A stretch of DNA of 64,000 bases from NCBI RefSeq assembly GCF_003574965.1, contig NZ_CP032317.1, forward strand, positions 1,860,001 to 1,924,000. The letters run 5' to 3'. The notes below the pieces were generated by a model that was not told the origin of the DNA, did not search any database, and was given only the letters and a program-made list of their open reading frames with translations. Every line of letters starts with the position of its first letter. Positions within the stretch are counted from its first letter, which is position 1. The DNA comes from Hymenobacter oligotrophus. GTDB taxonomy: Bacteria; Bacteroidota; Bacteroidia; Cytophagales; Hymenobacteraceae. Both the position numbers and the translations under genes were made by a program. Below are positions 52,682-60,746 of this stretch, one piece after another.

Positions 52682-53116
52682 ATGGACTACCCTACCGCCC
52701 TCGAACGCCTCCAACGCCACGCCGGCACCTCCAAGCACAAGTCCTCGTCCGATGATTTTCTGCACACGCTGTTCCTGATCAGCGACAAGAAAGCATTCAA
52801 ACCGGTGCAGCCGCTGGCCGAGAATATTTTAGAGTGCTTCGAAGCAGTAAACAAGCACCTCAACGGCGAACAGCCTTCGGAAGCAGCCGACGAGGCCAAA
52901 GCCCAGACCATCGACCGGGCGTTGGTGTATGCCGTGAACAACCTGCTGACCACCGGCCGCAAGTACGCCGCGTGGGTAGAGCAGGAATCGGGTTTTGAGG
53001 TGGCCGACGTGCAGGAAATGCGCCGCGCCGTGCAGGCCATTGAGTTGGGCTGGAACTTTGTGCTGGCCGGCGAGTTCGACGACATTCGCCGCGAGGTAGC
53101 CGCCTGGCTGGAATAA
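52682..53116 (+). CDS. Uncharacterised cytoplasmic helical protein (144 aa)
   Basis: 144 residues, MDYPTALERLQRHAGTSKHK. Mostly helical and acidic; no signal, membrane span or recognisable catalytic motif. Conspicuous segments: SDDFLHTLFLISDKKAF, ENILECFEAVNKHLNGE, RALVYAVNNLLTTGRKYAAWVEQESGF, AIELGWNFVLAGEFDDIRREVAAWLE. Good codon pattern and an ATG at the expected spacing from the flanking repeat. I do not recognise the family. Confidence 0.75.
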   Translation: MDYPTALERLQRHAGTSKHKSSSDDFLHTLFLISDKKAFKPVQPLAENILECFEAVNKHLNGEQPSEAADEAKAQTIDRALVYAVNNLLTTGRKYAAWVEQESGFEVADVQEMRRAVQAIELGWNFVLAGEFDDIRREVAAWLE

Positions 53117-53229
53117 GCCGCTCGCCGCGTGGTTCGGAGTGGTCCTCCGCTGGCGGGTCAAGGCTGCCACTCTTCAACACCCTTTAGAGCACCTAGGGAT
53201 TGATTTGTGTCAGCAGCCCCACACCGGTA

Positions 53230-53262
53230 TTGTGTGCTACCATCCGCAACGCCGTACCTTTG
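53230..53262 (+). promoter_or_regulatory. Promoter of the pseudouridine synthase gene, almost leaderless
   Basis: TTG (53230-53232), 22-base spacer, TACCTTTG (53255-53262), a full match to the Bacteroidota consensus. The ATG starts at 53270, seven bases further, so the transcript probably starts at or within a few bases of the start codon. Confidence 0.6.
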
Positions 53263-53269
53263 TGGTTAT

Positions 53270-54178
53270 ATGCGCTACATCCTCGTCAACAAACCCTTCG
53301 AAGTCCTGCCCCAGTTTACCGACGAGGCCGGCCGTGCCACCCTTAAGCAGTTCGTGGCCGTGCCCGACGTGTACCCCGTCGGCCGCCTCGATTACGACTC
53401 GGAGGGCCTGATGCTGCTCACCGACGACAAGCAAATGCAGTTTCGGTTGGCCGAGCCGCGCTACAAAGTGCCCAAAACCTACTGGGTGCAGGTAGAAGGC
53501 GTACCCACCGACGAAGCCCTGGAGCAGTTGCGCCGCGGCGTGCAAATTAAAGACGGCTTTACGGCGCCGGCCCAAGTGCGCCTGCTGCCCGAGGTGCCGG
53601 AGCAGGTATGGGAACGCAGCAAGCCCGTACGTTTCCGGGCCAATATCCCGACGAGCTGGATTGAGCTGACCATATCGGAAGGCATGAACCGCCAAGTGCG
53701 CAAAATGACCGCCGCCGTGGGCTTCCCCACGCTGCGCCTCATCCGGGCTGGCATTGCCACGCTCACGCTCAGCAACCTAGCCCCCGGCCAATGGCGCGAG
53801 CTGGTGGCAACCGAAATTCAGGAGCTTAAGCAGCTGACCGCAGCCAACTTACCCGGCGAAACCGCTCCGGCCCGCAAGAAGCCCACCGAGCGTTACGACC
53901 CCAACTTCGAGCAAAAGGTAGCCGCCCGCAAAGCGGCCCAGGCAGCCCGCGCAGGCGGCAAGTTTGGCTTCTCGCGCGGCCCTAAAAGTGCCGGCGGTGG
54001 TCGTTCGGCTGGTGGGCCAGGTGCATCGGGTGGTCGTTCGGCTGGTGCGGCGCCTCGCGGTAGCAAACCCACAGGCGGCAGCACTGCGCCGCGCCCGGGC
54101 GGCAAGCCGGCGGGCCCAGGCCGCTCAGGCAACGGTCGCTCATCAGCAACGGGCCGGGGCACGCGTGGTTCGCGCTAG
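53270..54178 (+). CDS. RluE/RsuA-family pseudouridine synthase with Gly/Arg-rich tail
   Basis: 302 residues from the ATG at 53270. Catalytic motif GRLDYDSEGLMLLTDD (Asp of GRLD), KTYWVQVEGVPT, MNRQVRKMTAAVGFPTLRLIRAGI. It isomerises uridine in rRNA; RluE of E. coli acts on 23S rRNA. After residue 190 the protein continues with about 110 residues of basic, Gly/Arg/Ser/Pro-rich disordered sequence (GGRSAGGPGASGGRS), typical of RNA-binding tails in Bacteroidota. The next gene overlaps its end by 14 bases. Confidence 0.92.
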   Translation: MRYILVNKPFEVLPQFTDEAGRATLKQFVAVPDVYPVGRLDYDSEGLMLLTDDKQMQFRLAEPRYKVPKTYWVQVEGVPTDEALEQLRRGVQIKDGFTAPAQVRLLPEVPEQVWERSKPVRFRANIPTSWIELTISEGMNRQVRKMTAAVGFPTLRLIRAGIATLTLSNLAPGQWRELVATEIQELKQLTAANLPGETAPARKKPTERYDPNFEQKVAARKAAQAARAGGKFGFSRGPKSAGGGRSAGGPGASGGRSAGAAPRGSKPTGGSTAPRPGGKPAGPGRSGNGRSSATGRGTRGSR

Positions 54179-55160
54179 CCAACCAGCCTCCAAACGGCGC
54201 CGCTTGTACTGGCTGGTACGGGCGGCGCTGTTGCTTTTTGTACTTGCCAACGTAGTTGCGTTCAACCACGCATGGCGCTTCACACACTTTTCGGCGGAGG
54301 TTGGTCGCCACACGGCCAATCCGGAGCAGCTTTCACTTGCTGAAAAGCTGTGGGTGCTGGCAACGGGCATTTGCAACCCCAAGCCCGTGAATGCCGGCTT
54401 GCCCGCGTTTGCTTATCGCACGGTTAAAATCAGCAGCCCCAACGGCCGGCTCGAAAGCTGGTACAGCCCAGTGCCGCAGGCACGCGGCACCGTGGCGCTG
54501 TTCCACGGCTACACCAGCGACAAATCGCGCCTGCTCCGCGAAGCGGCCTACTTCCGCCACCTAGGATACTCGGTGCTGCTCACCGATTTTGCCGGTGCCG
54601 GCGGCTCCGAGGGCTACCGCATAACCGTAGGTTACCGCGAGGCCTACGATGTGGCGGCGGCAGTGCGCTGGCTGCAACTGCAATACCCTAGGCAATGCAT
54701 TGTGCTGTACGGTGTGAGCATGGGCGCCGTAGCTATTCTGCGGGCCGAAAGCGAACTGGGCGTGCAAGCCGCGGCCAACATTATTGAGTGCCCTTACGGC
54801 AGCATGCTGCAAACGGCGCAAAACCGGTTTGCCTTCATGGGCATACCGGCATTCCCGATGGCCAACTTGCTGGTGTTCTGGGGTGGTGTGCAAAACGGTT
54901 TCTGGGCCTACGGCCTCTCTGCCGAAGCCTACGCCGCAAACATCAAAACGCCCACGCTGCTGATGTGGGGCACCGCCGACCCGCGCGTAACCCGCCAGGA
55001 AACCGATGCTGTCTTCGCGGCCCTAGGTGGCCCCAAGCAGCGCCACGACTTTGCAGGCAGTGGGCACGAGCCCTATTGGCGCAAGCACGAAGCTGAGTGG
55101 CGGCGTACAACTGAAGAGTTTTTGCTTCGCACCGGTACTGCAGCGGCCAGCACCAATTGA
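54165..55160 (+). CDS. Alpha/beta hydrolase with N-terminal membrane anchor
   Basis: 331 residues from a GTG at 54165; no ATG is in frame before the hydrophobic anchor LVRAALLLFVLANVVAF. Hydrolase motifs: VALFHGYTSDKS (oxyanion), LLTDFAGAGGSEG, the nucleophile elbow VLYGVSMGAVAI, the Asp region LLMWGTADPR and the His in FAGSGHEPYW. Similar to membrane-anchored lipase or esterase-like proteins (BAAT/YfcE-type alpha/beta hydrolase). Overlap with the pseudouridine synthase implies translational coupling. Substrate unknown. Confidence 0.85.
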   Translation: MVRASQPASKRRRLYWLVRAALLLFVLANVVAFNHAWRFTHFSAEVGRHTANPEQLSLAEKLWVLATGICNPKPVNAGLPAFAYRTVKISSPNGRLESWYSPVPQARGTVALFHGYTSDKSRLLREAAYFRHLGYSVLLTDFAGAGGSEGYRITVGYREAYDVAAAVRWLQLQYPRQCIVLYGVSMGAVAILRAESELGVQAAANIIECPYGSMLQTAQNRFAFMGIPAFPMANLLVFWGGVQNGFWAYGLSAEAYAANIKTPTLLMWGTADPRVTRQETDAVFAALGGPKQRHDFAGSGHEPYWRKHEAEWRRTTEEFLLRTGTAAASTN

Positions 55161-55376
55161 GTTAAGCTGCGCTACGCTGAACATCTGTCGGCTTGGGTTT
55201 GCCGTAAGACAACTTTCGTCAGCAGCGGGCCAACTCAGCCAAAGCCCCGGTGACAATCTGACAGCCAAAACGACAGGTTTTGGCCTTGGTACGCTGCTTG
55301 TAACTAGCCCCGCAGCCGTCCGCACCTAGGGCAGCTTGCTTAACTAAGACACCTTCACTCCTACTCATCCATACCA

Positions 55377-57335
55377 ATGGGAAAGATTATCGGTATTGAC
55401 CTCGGCACGACCAACTCGTGCGTGGCCGTAATGGAAGGCAACGAACCGGTTGTAATTCCGAACAGCGAAGGCCGCCGTACGACGCCGTCGATTGTGGCCT
55501 TTCTCGATAATGGCAAAGGCGAACGTAAGGTAGGCGACCCTGCCAAGCGCCAGGCTATTACCAACCCGCATAACACCATCCAGTCGATCAAGCGCTTCAT
55601 GGGCCGCCGTTTCTCGGAAGTAACCGAGGAAACCAAGCACGTGGCGTACCAGCTGGCCAGCGGCTCGAACAACACCGTGGGCGTGCAAATCGGCGACCGT
55701 CAGTACACCCCGCAGGAAATTTCGGCCATGGTGCTTCAGAAGATGAAGCAAACCGCCGAAGACTACCTCGGCCAGCCCGTAACCGAAGCGGTTATTACCG
55801 TGCCGGCTTACTTCAACGACGCCCAGCGCCAGGCCACCAAAGAAGCCGGTGCCATTGCGGGCCTCGATGTGAAGCGCATCATCAACGAGCCCACGGCCGC
55901 TGCCCTGGCCTACGGCCTCGACAAAGACCACTCGAACCACAAAGTGGCCGTGTACGACCTCGGCGGTGGTACGTTTGATATTTCCATCCTCGAGCTCGAC
56001 AACGGCGTGTTTGAGGTGTTGAGCACCAACGGCGACACCCACCTAGGTGGCGACGACTTCGACCAGGTTATCATCAACTTCCTGGCCGATCAGTTTGCCT
56101 CCGAAAACGAAGGCATGGACCTGCGCAAAGACGCCATGGCCCTGCAGCGTTTGAAGGAAGCCGCCGAGAAAGCCAAGATTGAGCTGTCGTCGTCGACGGA
56201 AACGGAAATCAACCTGCCCTACATCACCGCTACGGCTACCGGCCCCAAGCACTTGGTGGTGAAGCTGAGCCGCGCCAAGTTCGAGCAGCTGGCCGATTCG
56301 CTGATTCGCCGCTCGATGGAACCGGTGCGCAAGGCCCTGCAAGACGCCGGTTTGTCGGCCTCGGATATCAACGACGTGATTCTGGTAGGTGGCTCCACCC
56401 GCATTCCGCGCATCCAGGAAGAGGTAGAGAAGTTCTTCGGCAAGAAGCCTTCGAAGGGCGTTAACCCCGACGAGGTAGTGGCCGTGGGCGCTGCCATCCA
56501 GGGCGGTGTACTGACGGGCGAGGTGAAGGACGTGCTGCTGCTCGACGTAACCCCGCTGAGCCTCGGCATCGAAACGATGGGCGGCGTGATGACCAAGCTC
56601 ATCGAAGCCAACACCACCATCCCGACCAAGAAATCGGAAACCTTCTCGACGGCTTCGGACAACCAGCCTTCGGTAGAGATTCACGTGTTGCAGGGCGAAC
56701 GTCCGATGGCTTCGCAGAACCGCACCATCGGCCGCTTCCACCTCACCGACATTCCGCCGGCACCCCGCGGCGTTCCGCAAATCGAAGTAATCTTCGACAT
56801 CGACGCCAACGGTATCCTGCACGTAACGGCTAAGGACAAAGGCACCGGCAAGGAGCAGAAGATCCGCATCGAAGCTTCGTCGGGTCTGTCCGACGCCGAT
56901 ATCGAGCGCATGCGCCAGGAGGCTCAGGCCAACGCCGACGCCGATAAAGCCGAGCGCGAGCGTATCGATAAGCTGAACCAGGCCGACTCGATGATCTTCC
57001 AGACCGAGAAGCAGCTGAAAGAGTACGGCGACAAACTGAGCGCCGGCAACAAATCGGCTATCGAATCGGCTTTGGCTGATTTGCGCTCGGCCCACGAAAG
57101 CAAAGACGTAGCCCGCGTTGACTCGGCTATGGAGGCCATCAACGCTGCTTGGCAGGCGGCTTCGCAGGAGATGTACGCCCAGAGCGGCGCGCAAGGTGGC
57201 CCGCAGGGCTACCCCGGCGGCGACGCCAGCGGCTTCCAGGGCGGCCAGCCCGGCGGCAACGGCCAGCAGGCCCAAGGCGCCCCGCACGACAACGTGACGG
57301 ACGTAGATTACGAAGAAGTGGACGGCAACAAGTAA
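55377..57335 (+). CDS. dnaK: Molecular chaperone DnaK (Hsp70)
   Basis: 652 residues. ATPase domain: [58 protein letters not shown]; linker [21 protein letters not shown]; substrate-binding domain to about 610; Gly/Gln-rich tail ending in [14 protein letters not shown]. Folds and refolds proteins with DnaJ/GrpE, which are not in the window. The 216-base upstream gap shows no CIRCE inverted repeat. Only one CCTAGG in almost 2 kb, less than in neighbouring genes. Confidence 0.98.
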   Translation: MGKIIGIDLGTTNSCVAVMEGNEPVVIPNSEGRRTTPSIVAFLDNGKGERKVGDPAKRQAITNPHNTIQSIKRFMGRRFSEVTEETKHVAYQLASGSNNTVGVQIGDRQYTPQEISAMVLQKMKQTAEDYLGQPVTEAVITVPAYFNDAQRQATKEAGAIAGLDVKRIINEPTAAALAYGLDKDHSNHKVAVYDLGGGTFDISILELDNGVFEVLSTNGDTHLGGDDFDQVIINFLADQFASENEGMDLRKDAMALQRLKEAAEKAKIELSSSTETEINLPYITATATGPKHLVVKLSRAKFEQLADSLIRRSMEPVRKALQDAGLSASDINDVILVGGSTRIPRIQEEVEKFFGKKPSKGVNPDEVVAVGAAIQGGVLTGEVKDVLLLDVTPLSLGIETMGGVMTKLIEANTTIPTKKSETFSTASDNQPSVEIHVLQGERPMASQNRTIGRFHLTDIPPAPRGVPQIEVIFDIDANGILHVTAKDKGTGKEQKIRIEASSGLSDADIERMRQEAQANADADKAERERIDKLNQADSMIFQTEKQLKEYGDKLSAGNKSAIESALADLRSAHESKDVARVDSAMEAINAAWQAASQEMYAQSGAQGGPQGYPGGDASGFQGGQPGGNGQQAQGAPHDNVTDVDYEEVDGNK

Positions 57336-57360
57336 TTGCTGCCAACCGCGAACTGTGGCG

Positions 57361-57395
57361 AAAAGGCCGGGGATCTGCTCCCCGGCCTTTTTGTT
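57361..57395 (+). terminator. dnaK terminator
   Basis: Perfect 13-bp stem (57361-57373 / 57379-57391) and loop TCTGC, followed by TTGTTTTC. Confidence 0.9.
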
Positions 57396-57466
57396 TTCAC
57401 GGCCCTAGGTGCGCCGGCCTGCTGGCTGGCCGGCAAGCTTAAATAGTCAGTCGCGAATAACCGTTT

Positions 57467-57514
57467 ACGTCTGGGCGTCATGCTGAGCCCCGCCGAAGCA
57501 TGACGCCCAGACGT
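57467..57514. repeat. Perfect 17-bp inverted repeat, GCCGAAGCATGAC type
   Basis: ACGTCTGGGCGTCATGC (57467-57483) and its inverse complement (57498-57514), loop TGAGCCCCGCCGAA. Shares the CCCCGCCGAAGCAT core with 49.67 kb. It lies between dnaK and a convergent gene and may also act as a terminator. Confidence 0.7.
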
Positions 57515-57538
57515 AGGCAGTTACTTACAGTCCATTAC

Positions 57539-58255
57539 TTAGCCCAGGAAGCCCTTGGGCGTCCAGCTCATTGATTGTTCCGACTCGGGGTCTACATCCT
57601 CGAGGTACAGCTTGGGCACGCGCACCGTGCGGGGCTGTGGCGCGGGCTTGGGCTGCCCTTCTGCTGGCTGCACTTGCATCACCTGCTTTCCAGTAAGCAT
57701 ATTGGTGCTTAGGCTTTTGCTTGCGCCACTGGCCCGGTCGATGCTGGTGTAATCCTCGCCGATGAGGCGCATGCGACCCGTTGCCGTTTCGTACCGAAAG
57801 CGCTGCAGTACCTGGTAGGCCCAGCGCGAGCCCGCGTAGTGCGACACCAGCAGCACGCCCCGCGCTATGCTCAGTTGCGGTTGGGTGCCCTCGCCACCTA
57901 GGGCGCCAAAGCACGTGGTGCAGTACAGCAGCTTGCTGCCCACGCCCGCGCGCAGCAGGCGGCCGTCGGGCTGGGCCAGCAGTACCACTAGCGCGCGGTA
58001 ACGGGTGTCGTCCTGCGGGTCGGGCGATTGTTGCTCGATGAGCATCAGCACCTTATCGGGGCGTCGGTCAGCGTTCAGGTCGCCCAAAAGCTGCTGCTCC
58101 AGCCGCCAGCCCTTCGGCACGAAGGCGGCCGGGGCCGGGGCCGAAGCAGGCAGCCGTTGGGCATCGAGCATGCGCCGTTCGGCCTGCAGTGGGTTTGGAG
58201 TGGCCGCATGACCTAGGAACGCCGCAAGCAGCCAAGGCAAGGTAAGGTTGAGCAT
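57539..58255 (-). CDS. Secreted FG-GAP-like protein, paralogue 1
   Basis: 238 residues from the ATG at 58255. Signal peptide MLNLTLPWLLAAFLGHAAT. Core AAFVPKGWRLEQQLLGDLNADRRPDKVLMLIEQ contains a D-x-N-x-D calcium-loop-like motif, as in FG-GAP/VCBS repeats. It ends with KLYLEDVDPE. Shares overall plan and many positions with the next upstream gene, so the two are tandem duplicates. Contains CTTCFGALGG (a Cys pair absent from the paralogue). Function unknown, probably periplasmic. Confidence 0.8.
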   Translation of the reverse strand: MLNLTLPWLLAAFLGHAATPNPLQAERRMLDAQRLPASAPAPAAFVPKGWRLEQQLLGDLNADRRPDKVLMLIEQQSPDPQDDTRYRALVVLLAQPDGRLLRAGVGSKLLYCTTCFGALGGEGTQPQLSIARGVLLVSHYAGSRWAYQVLQRFRYETATGRMRLIGEDYTSIDRASGASKSLSTNMLTGKQVMQVQPAEGQPKPAPQPRTVRVPKLYLEDVDPESEQSMSWTPKGFLG

Positions 58256-58267
58256 GGCCAAAAATAA

Positions 58268-58301
58268 GGGGCGCAACGACAGCCTAGCCGTTGCGCCCCT
58301 G
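58268..58301 (-). terminator. Terminator between the two paralogues
   Basis: Perfect 12-bp stem (58268-58279 / 58290-58301). Read leftward it is followed by TTATTTTTGG, so it should end the transcript of the upstream paralogue. Confidence 0.75.
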
Positions 58302-58324
58302 TTGCCGTAGCGCCGGAGCGGCCG

Positions 58325-59047
58325 TTACTTTATGCCCGAATCGGCGGTGATTTTGCGCACGTCCACGTCTTCGAGGTAGCGCTTGGGAGCTTTGGGCAGC
58401 GTGGCGTCCTTGCGCGAGGTAAGCTGGCGCCGGCCGTCGGGGTCGGCGGGGTCGCGGTACACGCGCTCGGTGCGCTGCTTGCCCGCGAGGTAGTCACTGC
58501 TCCGGATGGTGGTATCGAGCGTTTGGCGGTTACTCTTGATTTGCTCCTCGCTTGCCAGGCGCATTTTTTTGCTTCCAGTGTCGTAAGCGAAGCGGTGCGT
58601 AAACTCGAGGTTTTGCTCGGTGCCCGAAAGGTGCCGCACCACCAACATGCCGTTCTCAACTTTTATTTCCGGCATTTTATCGGCGCTGATCAGCGGATCG
58701 GGGCCGCCACTGCCGTAGAGCACTCGCCCCGAGGCCGCTACGCGCTGTAACTGCCCCGCGGCATCGGCCAGCAGCACCACCACGGCCCGCTCGCGGCGGG
58801 CCTCCGGTGCCGTAGTCGACGGGCGCTCGATCAGCACCAGCACGGGGTCGGCGCGTTTGTCGCCGTTCAAGTCGCCCGATACCTGGCGCTCCAGCAGCCA
58901 ACCCGTGGGCACAAAGGCAGCGGTGCGGGCCGCTTTGGCCGGCAAGGCCGTCGGCTCGAAGGCCGCCGGGGCCGACGGGCCGGGTTTGGTTTGCGAGGAA
59001 CTCAACCAAGCGGCGGTCAGCCAAAGAAGGGTGCAGGCAGTTGTCAT
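58325..59047 (-). CDS. Secreted FG-GAP-like protein, paralogue 2
   Basis: 240 residues from the ATG at 59047 (MTTACTLLWLTAAWLSSSQ signal). Core AAFVPTGWLLERQVSGDLNGDKRADPVLVLIER parallels the first paralogue almost residue by residue, with a cleaner DLNGDKRAD loop. It ends with KRYLEDVDVRKI. Followed by its own terminator, so the two copies are transcribed separately even though adjacent. Calcium binding is suggested by the loop only. Confidence 0.8.
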   Translation of the reverse strand: MTTACTLLWLTAAWLSSSQTKPGPSAPAAFEPTALPAKAARTAAFVPTGWLLERQVSGDLNGDKRADPVLVLIERPSTTAPEARRERAVVVLLADAAGQLQRVAASGRVLYGSGGPDPLISADKMPEIKVENGMLVVRHLSGTEQNLEFTHRFAYDTGSKKMRLASEEQIKSNRQTLDTTIRSSDYLAGKQRTERVYRDPADPDGRRQLTSRKDATLPKAPKRYLEDVDVRKITADSGIK

Positions 59048-59215
59048 GGGCAGGTGGTGTAGGGTAAGCAGCATGGCTGCAACCGCCGCCGCGGGCTGGT
59101 TGGTTCAAGGAGGGCGCGGCCGGCTAGTGGTTTTACGAAAACTTAACCAAGTTGCTGCGGCCTAGGTGGGGCTACTGCGCGCAGCGGACAGTGGCCTTTG
59201 TACCTACCTTCGGGC

Positions 59216-60358
59216 ATGGATTTTCTGATTATCGGTGCTGGCATTGCGGGCCTTGCCACGGCTTTGGCCTTGCACCGGCAGGGCCACAAGGTGGCGGTGT
59301 ACGAGGCAGCACCCGCCCTGCGCGAAATTGGCGCGGGCGTGGTGCTGGGTGCCAACGCCATGCGGGCACTTGGCCACCTAGGGCTGCACGATGCCGTGCA
59401 CGCCGCTGGCTTTGCCGTTACGCGCATCAGCCTACTCGATCAAGCGGGGGGAGTACTCAACGACATCGACACGCGCCCGTTTACCGAGCGCGTCGGTTAC
59501 GATAACCTCGCCATTCATCGCGCCGATTTGCAGCGCGTGCTGCTTGCGCAGCTGCCTCCGGGCGTGCTGCACCTAGGCAAAGCCCTAGCGCGTTTCGAAC
59601 AACTCGGCAATCAGGTAACGGCCTACTTCGCCGACGGCAGCGCGGCCACCGCCGATGCCTTGCTGGCCGCCGACGGCATTCGCTCGCGGGCGCGCCTGCA
59701 GCTGCTGCCGCACAGCCAACCGCGCTACGCCGGCTACACCTGTTGGCGCGGCGTTACCGATGGCTCGGCCCTGCAGCTGCCCGCCGGGCGCAGCACCGAG
59801 TCGTGGGGGGCGGCGGGGCGCTTTGGCGTGGTGCCGCTCGCCAACGGGCAGGTGTACTGGTTTGCCTGTATCAACAGCGCCGTACCGCAAAACCCCGCCT
59901 GCAAAGCCCTGCGGCTGGCCGATCTGCAAAAGCATTTCACTCACTTCCACGCGCCCATTCCGGAGCTGCTGGCGCTTACCACCGACGAGCAGGTTATCTG
60001 GGGCGACATCATCGATCTGAAACCGTTGCGGCAGTTTGCCTTCGGCCGTGTGCTGCTGCTCGGCGATGCCGCCCACGCCACCACGCCCAACATGGGCCAG
60101 GGCGCCGGGCAAGCCGTTGAGGATGCCGCCATGCTGGCCCGCTGCCTTAGCGAGCAACCCGCTTTGCAAGCTGCGTTTCGGTTGTTCGAGCAACGCCGGC
60201 TACCCCGCACCACGCGCATTGTGCGGCAATCGTGGCAGCTTGGGCAGGTGGCGCAGTTCTCGCGGCCGTGGCTGGTGCAGCTTCGCAACGCCGTGATGCG
60301 CCGCGTGCCCAGCTCCCTGAATAGGCAGCAAATGCAATTTTTATACGAAGGCGAGTAG
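59216..60358 (+). CDS. FAD-dependent monooxygenase (UbiH / salicylate-hydroxylase-like)
   Basis: 380 residues from the ATG at 59216. FAD motif MDFLIIGAGIAGLATALALHRQGH, the DG motif LLAADGIRSRAR, and the second FAD motif VLLLGDAAHATTPNMGQGAGQAVEDA. Class A flavin monooxygenase that hydroxylates aromatic or quinone-like rings using NAD(P)H and O2. No pathway genes nearby. A TACCTTCG -7-like box ends four bases before the ATG. Confidence 0.92.
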   Translation: MDFLIIGAGIAGLATALALHRQGHKVAVYEAAPALREIGAGVVLGANAMRALGHLGLHDAVHAAGFAVTRISLLDQAGGVLNDIDTRPFTERVGYDNLAIHRADLQRVLLAQLPPGVLHLGKALARFEQLGNQVTAYFADGSAATADALLAADGIRSRARLQLLPHSQPRYAGYTCWRGVTDGSALQLPAGRSTESWGAAGRFGVVPLANGQVYWFACINSAVPQNPACKALRLADLQKHFTHFHAPIPELLALTTDEQVIWGDIIDLKPLRQFAFGRVLLLGDAAHATTPNMGQGAGQAVEDAAMLARCLSEQPALQAAFRLFEQRRLPRTTRIVRQSWQLGQVAQFSRPWLVQLRNAVMRRVPSSLNRQQMQFLYEGE

Positions 60359-60372
60359 GCCGCTCCCGCCGC

Positions 60373-60718
60373 TGTCCTTGCGAGGCCTGAGCCAAAGCAA
60401 CTGGCCCTGGGTCGGGCGCAACCTCTCAATCGGCACGGAGCGAAAACGACCTAGGCCGTCATGTAGCGCGGACTTCAGTCCGCGTTTGCGTGCCCGATGC
60501 CTTTGTTACGCAACCGGGCAAAACCGCTTATTCTGGCACACGCGTGCTAAAGCCTACGCTACAGCGCACCGCACCTTAGGTAGGGAAATATAAAATAATA
60601 CCCGGAGGCTGCGGACTGAAGTCCGCGCTACTTCGCGCCCTAGGTGCATTTCGGGTGCTGCCAGCTGAACGGCTGTGCCTTGCTCAGGACCGTTTGCTTC
60701 GCTTGGCTCGCAAGGACA
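60373..60718. repeat. Nested intergenic inverted repeats (346 bases)
   Basis: Outer arms TGTCCTTGCGAGGCCTGAGCC (60373-60400) and GGCTCGCAAGGACA (60693-60718) are imperfect inverse complements. Inside are two copies of the GTAGCGCGGACT palindrome in opposite orientation (60463-60484 and 60611-60631), each a hairpin. Between them is an AT-rich spot (AAATATAAAATAATA). No gene in this 388-base gap. Confidence 0.7.
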
Positions 60719-60746
60719 GCGCTTCAGGAACGGTTTCCTAGGTGCG

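Noticed and set aside
55161-55376. Heat-shock operator (CIRCE) before dnaK
   Set aside because: No TTAGCACTC-type inverted repeat is present in this gap.
56043-57287. 414-residue antisense frame over dnaK
   Set aside because: Shadow of dnaK codon usage; no start context or motif.
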